Positions 12,329-23,308 of a stretch of DNA of 64,000 bases are shown here, piece by piece. Source of the DNA: Alopecurus myosuroides (Eukaryota; Streptophyta; Magnoliopsida; Poales; Poaceae); contig CM054062.1 of the NCBI GenBank assembly GCA_028641055.1, forward strand, positions 185,131,958-185,195,957. The letters are read 5' to 3'. The notes under the pieces are model-generated. The model saw only the letters and a program-made list of their open reading frames with translations. It was not told where the DNA came from and did no database searches. Both the position numbers and the translations under genes were made by a program. Each line of letters begins with the position of its first letter. Within the stretch, counting starts at the first letter, position 1.

Positions 12329-15300
12329 TGTCGCACCCGGACTTCTAGGGGATACTCACAGTCCGTTAAACAGTAGATAAATGGCTTACGGGGCATACCG
12401 ACACCCGCATCTCAATATGAGTAGGCCAACACGTAAACGTGTGACAACCCTTCTCTACTATTCATCGTCTGCGCAAACCATCCCATAGAAATCCAGATAC
12501 TTCCATTGACGTACTTCATAGCATACACACATGGTACGTCAACGGCATTTGAACAAGTGATATCACAACAGATCTCTAGGACACAAAAGATGGAAATAAG
12601 TTGCAAATAGCTCTCACTAGAGCAGAGATAGCAAATACAATCATTCAGAGGACACATATCCCAACAATTCATCATTACATCGCAGCGGAAGCATCCAAAG
12701 TGTCTAAGTACAGACAAGATCCAAATAGGCCTAAGAGGCCGGAAACGAAAAGATGGAGCCCATCCACGAAGTCTCGGATCCTGCCCGGGTCCGCTATCTA
12801 CTCGTCAGCAGCCTCGTCAAACTCCACGTAGTAGCCATCACGGGGATCCTCGGAAACGTAGTCTGCGGAAACCACGGCCCCAAAGGGGTCAGTACATAAA
12901 CGTACTGGCAAGCAAGACTCACAAGATACCATAGTGTACCCGGCAACACCAAGTACAGATGCTTTGGGTTCAACGGAAGAATAGGTGATACAAAAGTGCG
13001 GAAGCAGGCTGCTATAACCAACTACAGAAACATGCTATAACTTCCGGCTAACAGAAAGGAGATAAGATAGCATATCGTAACCAACTATAACTAACTCCAA
13101 ACAGACCCATCCTGGATCTCGCCCCTTATCCAAAGAAGCAATCCGAGGATAACTCACACAGTTGGATTAATGATGGGTCAAGTTGTTGTGTCAATAAGAC
13201 TATTACTAGTCAAGTTATCATTAGTTAGGTGTAAGTTGTTCTGAGTACTTGTTAGCCAGTACTTTCACCAAGTCATCCATAACCGCGGAAAACACGGCTT
13301 CTCGAGAAGATTTACCCTGCAGGGGTGCACCAATTTGGCCGTACACGTAAGAATAACCCGCCAGATGGAATGGCCCTTCCACCAAGCGGGGCACTCAACA
13401 CAACTCAACTCTTCTTCGCATCAAGCCCAAAGAACCACATGCTGTGCGTGCGCGGCTAATCGAGCCCCCACGAAGAAAAGGGGGACCCTCATAGCACTCT
13501 AAGACCACGCCGCCCTAAATGCCGACTACAAAAGTTCCACCCTGGCGCCAAGGGTTCGCACCTGCACATGCATGCATCAAATGGAAAGCCCGAACTAAGT
13601 GTGGCGATTTGGACGAGATGCGAATCGAATCAAATTGAGGGGGGCGCCCATACACGCTTCCCACATGCGGTTAGTGCGCTCATCATGGATCAGTAGACAA
13701 GACCCTTTTCCTAATTAGGGTAGACACTAGCAGGCCTCAAAACCACGCCGGGCCTCCTGCCGGTGCCTTATCATCAAATTATTATTTCCTCAAACATTAA
13801 CAGGTTGATTGTTTAAACATCGAGCCCCAGAACATAAGTAATATGATAACAGAAAGTAACGGACAACAGACTCGAGCAAAACAACCCTAAGCATGCTAGT
13901 AAGACACGGGCATCAAACAGCGGGGTTATAGGTGTGGAGGTGAGGCTATATCAGGGTTAAAGGATAACATGTGATAGGTTCAGAACAGAAGCAACGATTC
14001 ATAGGGCTAGCAGAACAGACAACGGAAAGTATCGGTATCCAATGTGGAGAGGAACACAATGGTTCATGTGAGTGAATACTTGCCTGCAAACTCAGCAGCC
14101 TGGTACTGAGCTAGATCCTCAGAAGGGGTGTCGTAAGTCTCGTCTGTCTCAACGTCGTCGTCCATTCGAGAAGAAGCAAACAAACAACGCAGAGAGGCAA
14201 ACAATCAATAACATGGCATAATGCACAAACATGGGATGATGCATGACCATTTAATTGATGCATCAATGGTAAGCTACTTGACATGGTAACATAACATAAT
14301 TAAATGGGCCCATATGCAATTTGGATTGCATATGGAAAACCCATGAGTTAAGGTTGAAATAATGGTTCTACAACTAATCATCATGTGTAAGTGAATTAGC
14401 ATGATGCATGGATGAGGAAAACAACCATAGGAACAATTTAAAATAAGGTTTACCAAGTTTGGAATTTTATTTATTAAGTTATGGAATTTTGCTTTCTTAA
14501 AGGTGTTACACAAGCCTTTGTTGTTTTCACCACTTTTAAATTGTTCAAAATAGATAACAAAATTCATATTTGGAAAGAACACAAAATTTTAGGTGGAATA
14601 CATGTTTCACTTGTTGAAAAAGGATTTAGGATGAATTAATTATGAATTAAACAAGTTTAAACAAGATTTAAAAGGATTTAATTCAAGTATGAATATTATT
14701 TGAATTTTATTTGTTCAAAACATTAAACCAAATTCATATTTGAAAAGTTTATACTTTTATGGTTGGAAAACATATCTTATATGTTCAAAAAGAAATTAAT
14801 TTGACCAACTTATGAATTTAGCAATTTGAAATGATTTAAACAAGGTTTAAATTATTTACCCAATTTTAATTATTCAAAACATGAAACAAAGTTTATATTT
14901 GAAAAGGTGGTTCAATTTAGCATGGAAAACATATTTTATTTGTTGAAAATGGATTTAAAATGAGCAAGTTATTAATTTGGCAATTTTAAATGCATTTAAT
15001 AAGAAACAGTTGTTTTTAGCAATTTAATTTATTTAAAACAGAACACAAAGTTGATATTTGCAAAGTACATGAAAAATGGAATGGAAAACATATTTAGTTT
15101 GTTGAATTTGGAATTTTTATGCCCAAGTTATGAATTTTGCAAAATTAAATGAATTAAACAAGGATTCAAATATTTCACCAATTTAAAATATTTAAAACAG
15201 TAAACAAAATTTATATTTGGGTAGAGAATTTAATTTGGTACAGAATACATATTTAAAATGTTGAATTTGGAGTTGAAATGAATTATTTATGCATTTTTAA

Positions 15301-16874
15301 AGTGTAGGTATTAATCTGCCATTTAATTAACAGCTAGGGACTTAGAAAATATTTACAGGGCCTAATAAAAATACTGGCAGGGACTTGTTTGTGATTCTGT
15401 CAAGTTTCTGTATCTAAAAAAAAAGAAACAAAAGTGTGGTTTTAATCTGCGGGAGGGGGACTCGAACCCTGGCCTCCTGGGTGAGAGCGCAGTGCGGTAG
15501 CCACTGCGGTACTCGATCGGATTTGATAGGTTATGTTTGCGAAGGTTTTTGAGGTGTTGCTTCGGGCCTGCACCAAAATCTGACGAAACTGAACTTACAG
15601 CGGACAGAAACGATCGATCGAGGGGATGGTCACCGGCGGCAACTGCGACTGCGCGCGGTGGCTGTTCGCCGTGGAGCTGGTGTGGTTGCGTGCGGACGTG
15701 CGCGTGTCAACACGAGGGGCGGAGAGGGGATAGGAGAAGAGGAGCTCACCGTGGTGGAAGGAGGAGGTGGCTCGGTGCAGCCGTGGTGGTGGTGGCCAGC
15801 CGGCGACGAAGATGGAGACGGCGGCAGCGCTCCGGTGGACCTCCGTCTCCTACGAGTGGTCGAGGAGGACGAGGGGGTACGGGGGATCCGTTCCCGGCCC
15901 TATCCAGCACGGTGGAGCATAGAATCAGCGGCGATCACCGGAGAGGTATGGCGGTGGTGGTTTCCGGTGGTGATGTTAAGAGACAGAGAAACCGAGGTGG
16001 AAGGAGAAGGGAACCTGCGGCGGCGGAGAGGGAGAGAGGTGGAGGAAGCTAGGGCACAGAGGGGGAAGCTCGCAGCCTAGGGCTTTAAGGGGAGGAGGGA
16101 GGCGCTGATGGCCGTTGCTCCCCTCTGTAGACGACGTGGACATTGCGGATCGGCTGCCGTACGAAGGTGGAAGATGAGCGAGGGGGTACCAGGCCGCGGG
16201 GTGTGGTGGGCTGGCCCAACTGGGCTGGCCTGCCCACCCCTCTCTGTTTTTCATTTATTTATTTATTTTTTGTTCTGTTTGTTTTTTTTTTGCTGAAAAG
16301 AAAAGAGGAAGAAAAGGCTAGGTTATGGGGTTTAGAAAATTTAGGGATAATTTTTATAGGTTAGTTATTATAACAGCAACATGTGCAAACTTTGGTTTTC
16401 TCAAAAATTTGAAATTAGATGCTGTTGGTGAATTTAATTGAATTTGAGCACTTTTTGATCTTAATTGAAATATTGAAAGTAATAATTTAATTAGTTTGAA
16501 ACGTTCATGTTTAATTGAAACAAATTGATTGGAGTGCTTTGTAATTTTCATAAGTTTCAACATGGTTGCTGTTTGGAAAATGTAATTGAATTTTGAATGA
16601 AATTTGAGTTAAGTGAGTTATTAAAATAACAAGTTAATAGTTGAGCTTTCTATTTTAATGGAAACAAATGGTTGTTTTTATTTGAATATTTCTAGTTGAA
16701 AATTGTAACATAACAAGTATGAAACAAAGGTTTGAATTCTTGGTTTGAAATTCAAATGGAAAACAAAGAAAAACAAATGCAAACAAATGCAATGATTAAG
16801 ATGCCATGATGCAAAACAATAATTAAACAAGAATCAAACTTACTAGGGTGGTTTTTCATACTTGGGATGTTACA
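12329..16874 (-). mobile_element. Probable giant solo LTR (Sukkula-like?), TSD CCGAC
   Basis: The insert is flanked by a perfect 5-bp duplication CCGAC (12324-12328 and 16875-16879). Read on the minus strand it begins TGTAACATCCCAAG and ends GGGTGCGACA, which are TG...CA ends of LTR type. It spans 4546 bp and encodes no credible protein. I see no internal pair of terminal repeats, no primer site and no polypurine tract. The best reading is a single very long LTR left by recombination between two LTRs. LTRs of this size and coding silence are known in Triticeae large derivatives such as Sukkula; membership is inference. The 14,600-16,860 half is strongly AT-rich except for a GC-rich block at about 15440-16250. 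Confidence 0.7.
15450..15525 (-). other. tRNA-like segment inside the solo LTR
   Basis: On the minus strand the segment carries a perfect RNA polymerase III B-box-like GGTTCGAGTCC. An anticodon-arm-like GCTCTCACCCAGGAGG, reminiscent of tRNA-Glu, lies upstream, and CCGCAGTGGCTACCGC sits where the D arm would be. The outer acceptor strands do not pair convincingly. It is not a functional tRNA gene. It is better read as a tRNA-derived piece (SINE-like) or a chance tRNA-like promoter built into the LTR. Confidence 0.4.
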
Positions 16875-17443
16875 CCGACGCCGCTGGTTCTCGGTTGGTG
16901 CACTCCGCCGAGGTCACCCCAGCGCCATTAGTTGACTGGGAGCAAACCGGCTCCACCGCGGTGACCACGCCTGTGTTCGGGCCGGCGGGGCCCTGCACGC
17001 TCAGCGCTCGATACTCTCGAGCGCATCGAACGACATCCTTCGTCCCGGGAAACACCACCGCCGACTTAGAGTGGCCTAGCTACCGAGAGAGACAAGCGAG
17101 CGCCCGGGCAGGGTGATGCTACGTATTCAACAGGGACCTATGGAAGGCAAGGTGGCCTTCCGCTTTCCGGCCTCGCCTCCCTCCTCGCTACACCTGTGAC
17201 ATTCCCCCGCTGGACTTCCTGCGGAAGTATGAGCCACGAGTCAGGGATGCCGGGCGAGGTGACCAATGCCTCCTGAGGTACTTCCCCCAGCTCTCCGCGG
17301 CCCTGCTCTCGCATGGCTGCTAAATCTCCCCGATAACTCCGTGAACTCGTGGGATGACCTGCGCACGCAGTTCCTCCAACGCTTCCCCCTCTGCGGCCGC
17401 CTTCCCCGCGGCGAGCCCGAGGGTCATGTGACTCTCTGGCGCT

Positions 17444-18914
17444 TGATACGTCCATTTTGCATCACTGTTTTATATTGTTATTTTCTGTTATTCATCGATA
17501 TATTTCATGTTATGATGCATCACTTATGTTATTTTATCTTATTTTGTATGTTTCATAAATTTTGGACAATAAACGCCGGAACCAGAGATCTGATGGAAAA
17601 ATCACCGTCAAAATACCCTATTTGAGAACAACAGAAGAAGAGGGGGGATACCGGGGAGTCTTATAAGTTCCGAGGAGGAAGTAAGCCAGAAGGGCACCCG
17701 GAGGGGGGCCACCTAGAGCCCACACCACCAGGCGGCATCCCCCAGGGCCCACTCCTGGGCGCCACCTTTTGCGTAATTGACCCCAAGGGAACCCTAAGCC
17801 CCAGAACATCATAGAAGAATTATTCCGCCGCCGCCTCGGGGCGGAAAACATCAGAGAGAGAGAAAAGCTCTCCCACGGGGAGAAATCTGCCAGGAAATTC
17901 CTCTCCGAAGAGGGGAAATCATCGCCATCGTCACTGTCATCGCTCCGGGCATCATCAAGATCATCATCGTCATCATCATCACCACCAACACCATCATCCA
18001 CATTCATCCCGCTATAACAATTAAGGGTTTGTATTGTTGTTTTACATTAGATCCCTCTCCCAACGTGGATTACTTGTTAGTAGTTGATGCTTGTGAGATT
18101 TATTGGTGTTAGCACTTTATGACCAGATTGTTATTATCCATTATATCACCTCTTATTATGATCCATATGATGTCTTGTGAGTAGTTAATTTAGTTCTTGA
18201 GGACATGCAAGAAGTCATGATGTTAGTAGTGAAGTTATGTTGAAGTAATATCTCGTGGTTCGGTATTTAAGTTGTGGTGCTATTCTTCTAGTGGTGTCAT
18301 GTGAACGTCGACTACATGATACTTCACCTTTATGGGCCTAGGAGGATGCATTGTGTATTTTGCTACTAATTTTGGGGTTGCCGGAGTGACATAAACCTAA
18401 ACCCCCCGTTAGGAAACCAATGCACGAGGCAGTGTAGGATCCAGGAGTTTAAAGGTTGTGGTTAGATTTATATTAATTACTTTCTTGTATTTGTGGATGC
18501 TTACGAGGGGTATAATCACAAGTATGTATTAGTCCTAGTTGGGCGGTGCATTATCATAGGTTCACCCACACAACACTTCACGAACCAATAAATATTAATC
18601 AAACGTAATGAAGCGAAAGCACTTGACGAAATTCCCGTGTGTTCTCGAGAACGTTTGGTAATCATAAGTAGAACAATCGTCTTGTCCTTTGCTCACAAAA
18701 GGATTGGGCCACTCGCTGTGATTGTATTTACTGTTATTTATTTACTCGTATTTTATTTATCTGCTATATCAAAAACCTCCAAAAACCTGTTTGCTAGTGT
18801 TTACAGTGAATCCTTTATCCATCCTGCTTGTCAACACATTCTGCTCCTCGTTGGGTTCGACACTCTTATTTATTGAAAGTACTACGATACACCCCCTATA
18901 CTTCTGGGTCATCA
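17444..18914 (+). repeat. 5' LTR of the nested gypsy element
   Basis: This 1471-bp LTR has TG start and CA end. It includes a GC-rich leader with ATCATCATCGTCATCATC-type repeats at about 17950-17990 that also occur in the 3' copy. The many differences from the 3' copy, plus decayed ORFs, suggest an old insertion. Confidence 0.9.
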
Positions 18915-19149
18915 AGACTATTTTATGGCATCGTTGTCGGGGAGTGAAGTGTTATTGGCAAGTGGAATTGGTAAGAGAAACTTTTACTGTGAGTGTTGTT
19001 TTTATTTCTGTATGCTGCTTTATTTGATTATGGAGAATACTTTTGGTTCTCTGTTTACGGGTACTTCTACCGTTACTGCTCGGGTAGTATGTAACCCGTT
19101 ATCTACTGAATGAGATCCTTATAAAATACCTATAAAAATCGTTGGACCT

Positions 19150-19948
19150 GTTATGGATAACTGCTATTACGTAGATGGAACTATCCATCCCGGTGATCAT
19201 TTGCTCTCTATACATGAATTATGCGAGTTATTCAGACGTGCATGTATTACAATGGATTAAGTTAAAAGGAAATTATTTTCTTTATCACTGAAAGGTAGAG
19301 ATGCTGAATGGTTCAAATTACTGAAGAATGGTGAATCTATTGGATGGGAGGAAATTGTTCCTCTCTTTTATTCCAAATTCTATCCTCCTAGTGAGATTCA
19401 TAAAGATCGGAATCAAGTATATAATTTGTGGCCTCATGATGGAGAGAGTATTTCCCAAGCGTGGGGGAGAATGAAGTTATTAATGCTTAAATGTCCTCCC
19501 GAGTAATATTGTTATCAATATTTTTTATGCAAGGCTTTCTCTTCATGATAAGAATTTATTGGATGCTTCTTGTTCCGGATCATTCACACCTATGAAGGAA
19601 GAAGCTAAATGGGATATTCTTGACCGTATTCAAGAAAACACTGAAGGATGGGAGAATGAAAAAGGTAGAAAGTTAGGTATAAATTATGATTTTGAATGCA
19701 TTAAATCTTTTGTGGGAACCTATGATTTTTATAATGTTGGTGCAGTTTGTGGTCTTGATTCTAAAATCTTTGCAAACTGTCTTAAAGCTTTTTCCTCCTA
19801 TCTTGATATTCCTAAAAAGGAATTTAGCAAGTACCACGCACCTTATAAAGATATTGTTCCTGCTAGTAATGTAGAAGTGCATGTTGTTAATCATGTTGTT
19901 CCTGAGCCTTATATTGAAAAAATGCCTTTACCTGCTAAGGTGAAATAA
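19150..19948 (+). pseudogene. Gag remnant of nested gypsy element
   Basis: Gag-like sequence follows the primer region. From about 19153 a frame reads through a WFKLLKNGESIGWEEIV-like core typical of plant gypsy gag, with an early stop at about 19258 and another at 19504. An open piece continues at 19559-19948. Codon use is AT-rich, unlike the GC-rich Tat host element around it. Confidence 0.75.
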
Positions 19949-20161
19949 CACTCTATTGTAGCTAGTGTGGTTAATAAGAGCATTAAGAAATCTATTGAAC
20001 CTGATGAGAAAATAATTGTTGAACCTGATGTAGCAATAGTAAAAGATCTTGTTTGTGGAAATGTAGAGGATGAACATATTTACTTTTGTGAGGATGCTTC
20101 TATTATTGTTTCCCATCCTCATAGACCTAAGAAAACTAGTGTTCCTGTGCTTTCTGTTAAG

Positions 20162-21830
20162 ATTGGTGATCATTGATATTATGGTTTGTGTGACATTGGT
20201 GCAAGTTCTAGTGCTATTTCTTATGAGCTTTATAAAGGAATTATGCATGAAATTGGTTCTTGTGAGCTTGAAGATATTGATGTTGTTATTCAGCTTGCTA
20301 ATAGAGAAACTGTCTTTCCGATTGTTATTGTTAGAGATGTGGAAGTTGTATGTGGTAAAACTAAATATCCCACTGATTTTTTAGTACTTGGTAAGGCTGC
20401 TAGTAAAACTTGTCCTATTATTTTTGGTAGACCTTTCTTGAACACTTGTGGTGCTATTATAGATTGTAGGAGGGATAAGATATTGACCAAATTTGATGGA
20501 AAATCTTATGAGTTCAATTTCTCCGAATTTGGTAGAGCACCTTATGAATCTAAATTGCCTGATGAGAATTTTAAAGTTGAACAACTTGCTTCTATTGCTC
20601 TTGCTCCTAACAATGCTTTGCAGAAATATATGGAGGACCATGAAAGTGAGGTCTTTATGGAAGAGAGAAATGAGATTGACGTATTCTTCTTCGTCAACCG
20701 GTGATACTGAAACATAATTTACATGTGGAAGACTTGGGTACCACATTGCCACCCAAGGAGGATCCTGTCTTTGATTTAAAACCTTTGCCTGATGATCTTA
20801 AATATGCTTATATTGATGATAAGAAAATATATCATGTTATTATTAGTACTAAACTTTCAGGTGAAGAAGAGGAAAGATTACTGGGAATATTGAAGAAACA
20901 CCGTGGAGATATTGGATATACTCTTGATGATTTGAAAGGGATTTCTCCCTCTATATGTCAGCATGTCATTAATATTGAACCTGATGCAACACTAGTTGAA
21001 CATCAACGCTGTTTAATTCCTAAGATGAAGGAAGTGGTAAGAAATGAGGTATTAAAAATTCTTGATGCTGGTATTATTTTTCCTATTGCTGATAGTAGAT
21101 GGGTGAGCCATGTGCATTGTGTCCTTAAGAAGGGAGGAATGACTGTTGTGCCTAATGAAAATAATGAGCTTATTCCTCAAAGAGTAGTAGTTGTTTATAG
21201 AATGTGCATTGGTTTTAGGAAAGTTAACAAAGTTAAAAAGAAAGATCATTATCCTTTGCCTTTTATTGATCAATGTTAGAGAGGTTGTCTAAGAAAACTC
21301 ATTTTTTTTCTTTCTTGATGGTTATTATGGGTTTTCTCAAAATGTTGTTAGGAAGCAAGATCAAGAGAAAACAACATTTACTTGTCCTTATGGTACTTAT
21401 GCTTATAGACTTATGCCTTTTGGTTTGTGTAATGCTTCTTCTATATTTCAAAGATGCATGTCTGCTATTTTTCATGGTTTTTGTGAAGAGATTATGGAAG
21501 TATTCATGTACGATTTCTCCGTCTATGGAACTTATTTAATAATTGTTTGCACAACCTTGATAAAGTTTTGCAGAGATATGAGGAAACAAATCTTGTTCTT
21601 AATTGGGAGAAATGCCACTTTATGGTGAATGAAGGAATTGTTCTTGGACACAAAATTTCTGAAAGAGGTAATGAAGTTGATAGAGCTAAAGTGGAAGCAA
21701 TAGAGAAAACGCCCTGTCTTAGGGATGTTAAAGGTATTTGTAGTGTTCTTGGTCATGCTGGTTTTTATAGGAGGTTTATTAAAGATTTCTCTAAAAATAC
21801 CAAAGCCTCTAACTAATATTCTTCAAAAAG
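20162..21830 (+). pseudogene. Protease and reverse transcriptase remnant of nested gypsy element
   Basis: The protease-like part (20186-20700) contains DIGASSSAISYELY in place of the DxGAS active-site loop. Reverse transcriptase follows in pieces (20701-21279, 21273-21540, 21547-21816). Landmarks are the ILDAGIIFPIADSRWVS entry motif, a decayed RMCIDFRKLNK motif, the DHYPLPFIDQ block, the MPFGLCNA motif and the catalytic FMDDFSVYG box degraded to MYDFSVYG. Frames are disrupted by several indels. The sequence stops in the connection region at about 21830, where it joins the 3' LTR. Confidence 0.85.
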
Positions 21831-23166
21831 ATGCACCCTATTTCATAAGATCAGAAGAGGAGGGGGATACTGGAAGAGTCTTAGAAGTTTCGAGGAGGAA
21901 GTGAGCCAGAAGGGAACCAAGAGAGGGGCCACCTGGAGCCCACACCACCAGGCGGCGCCCCCTGCCCGCGCCTGGGGGTGGTCTGCCCCCTGGCCCACTC
22001 ATGGGAGCCCCCTATCGCGTACTTGACCCCGAGGAAACCCTAATCCCCAGAACATCATCGAAGAATTATTCCGTCGCTGCCTCGGCGCGGAAAACACCAG
22101 AGAGAGAAAAGCTCTCCGGCAGGGAGAAATCTGCCAGGGAAATTCCTCCCCGGAGAGGGGAAATAATCGCCATCGTCACCGTCATTGCTCCGGGCATCGT
22201 CAAGATCATCATCGTCATCATCTTCACCACCAGCACCATCACCCTCATCATCCACCTTCATCCCGCTGTAACAATTAGGGGTTTCTATCGTTGTTTTACA
22301 CTAGATCTCTCTCCCGGTGTGGATTACTTGTTAGTAGCTGATGCTTGTGAGATTTGTCGGTGGTTAGCACTTTATGACCAGATTGTTATTATCCATTATA
22401 TCACCTCCGATTATGATCCATATGATGTCTTGTGAGTAGTTTGTTTAGTTCTTGAGGACATGAGAGAAGTCATGATGTTAGTAGTGAAGTTATGTTGAAG
22501 TAATAACTCGTGGTTTGGTATTTAAGTTGTGGTGTTATTCTTCTAGTGGTGTCATGTGAACGTCGACTACATGATACTTCACCTTTATGGGCCTAGGAGG
22601 ATGCATTGTGTATTTGGCTACTAATTGTGGGGTTGCCGGAGTGACAGAAACCTAAACCCCCGTTAGGAAACCAATGCACGAGGGAGTGTAGGATCCCGAG
22701 TTTTAAGGCTATGGTTAGCTTTATCTTAATTACTTTCTTGTATTTGCGGATTCTTATGAGGGGTATAATCACAAGTATGTATTAGTCCTAGTTTGGCGGT
22801 GCATTAGCCTAGGTTCACCCACACAACACTTCACGAACCAATAAATATTAATCAACCGTAATGAAGCGAAAGCACTTGACGAAATTCCCGTGTGTCCTCG
22901 AGAATGTTTGGTAATCATAAGTAGAACAACCGGCTTGTCCTTTGCTCTCAAAAGGATTGGGCCACTCGCTGCGATTGTATTTACTGTTATTTATTTATCG
23001 TACTTTATTTATATGCTATATCAAAAACCTCCAAAAACCCGTTTGCTAGTGTTTACAGTGAATCCTCTATCCAATCTTCTTGTCAACACCTTCTGCTCCT
23101 CGTTTGGTTCGACACTCTTATTTATCGAAATTACTACGATACACCCCCTATACTTGTGGGTCATTA
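21827..23166 (+). repeat. 5'-truncated 3' LTR of nested gypsy element
   Basis: This copy is collinear with 5' LTR sequence from about 17615 onward. The first ~175 bp of the LTR are absent. The junction at 21826-21834 sits in ACCCTATTT, present in both the pol side and the corresponding LTR position (17612-17620 reads ACCCTATTT). Confidence 0.85.
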
Positions 23167-23308
23167 GCGCTTCTCCGTGGGACGCGGTAGCCCCAACTCG
23201 TCGGAGATGCAAGACACAACTCGCCACGCTGCGTGCATCCTCGGCGGGTCCCTCGCCTCGTCCTGCGGGCGCCATCTCAAGCAGGCCTCACGGGAGAGCC
23301 TTCCACAC

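Larger units (their letters stand above)
12023..17443 (+). pseudogene. Tat element gag, interrupted and decayed
   Basis: After the leader, a gag-like reading starts at the ATG at 12023 but meets a stop within seven codons, then stays readable in pieces to 12328. It is split there by the solo LTR and resumes at 16875 (16875-17113), then in shifted frames to 17443. The stretch 17266-17440 reads as the conserved retrotransposon gag core (SWDDLRTQFLQRF region). Stops and frameshifts are frequent. At 17443 it is cut by the gypsy element. Beyond 23172 the frame resumes only shortly before protease, so much of the C-terminal gag is deleted as well. Confidence 0.75.
17444..23166 (+). mobile_element. 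Ty3/gypsy element, internally deleted, TSD GCGCT
   Basis: The insert in the Tat gag is bounded by a perfect GCGCT duplication (17439-17443 and 23167-23171). Its 5' LTR starts TGATACGTCCATTTTGC and ends ...GGGTCATCA at 18914. The 3' LTR ends ...GGGTCATTA at 23166 but lacks its first ~175 bp. The internal part holds decayed gag, protease and reverse transcriptase on the plus strand; RNase H and integrase are missing through a deletion fused to the 3' LTR. LTR and primer-region sequence (GGCATCGTTGTCGGGG, a mutated GGCGCCGTTGCCGGGG) resemble common Triticeae gypsy families. Confidence 0.92.

Noticed and set aside
15450..15525. Functional tRNA gene
   Set aside because: No paired acceptor stem and poor D-arm; only T-arm and anticodon-arm similarity.
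15537..16254. Arg- and Gly-rich ORFs on both strands near 15.5-16.3 kb
   Set aside because: GC-rich LTR sequence opens several frames at once; no conserved motif, and the region lies inside the solo LTR.
17618..18007. Aspartate-run ORF from ATCATCATC repeats
   Set aside because: Trinucleotide repeat in the gypsy LTR leader, repeated in the 3' LTR; not a gene.
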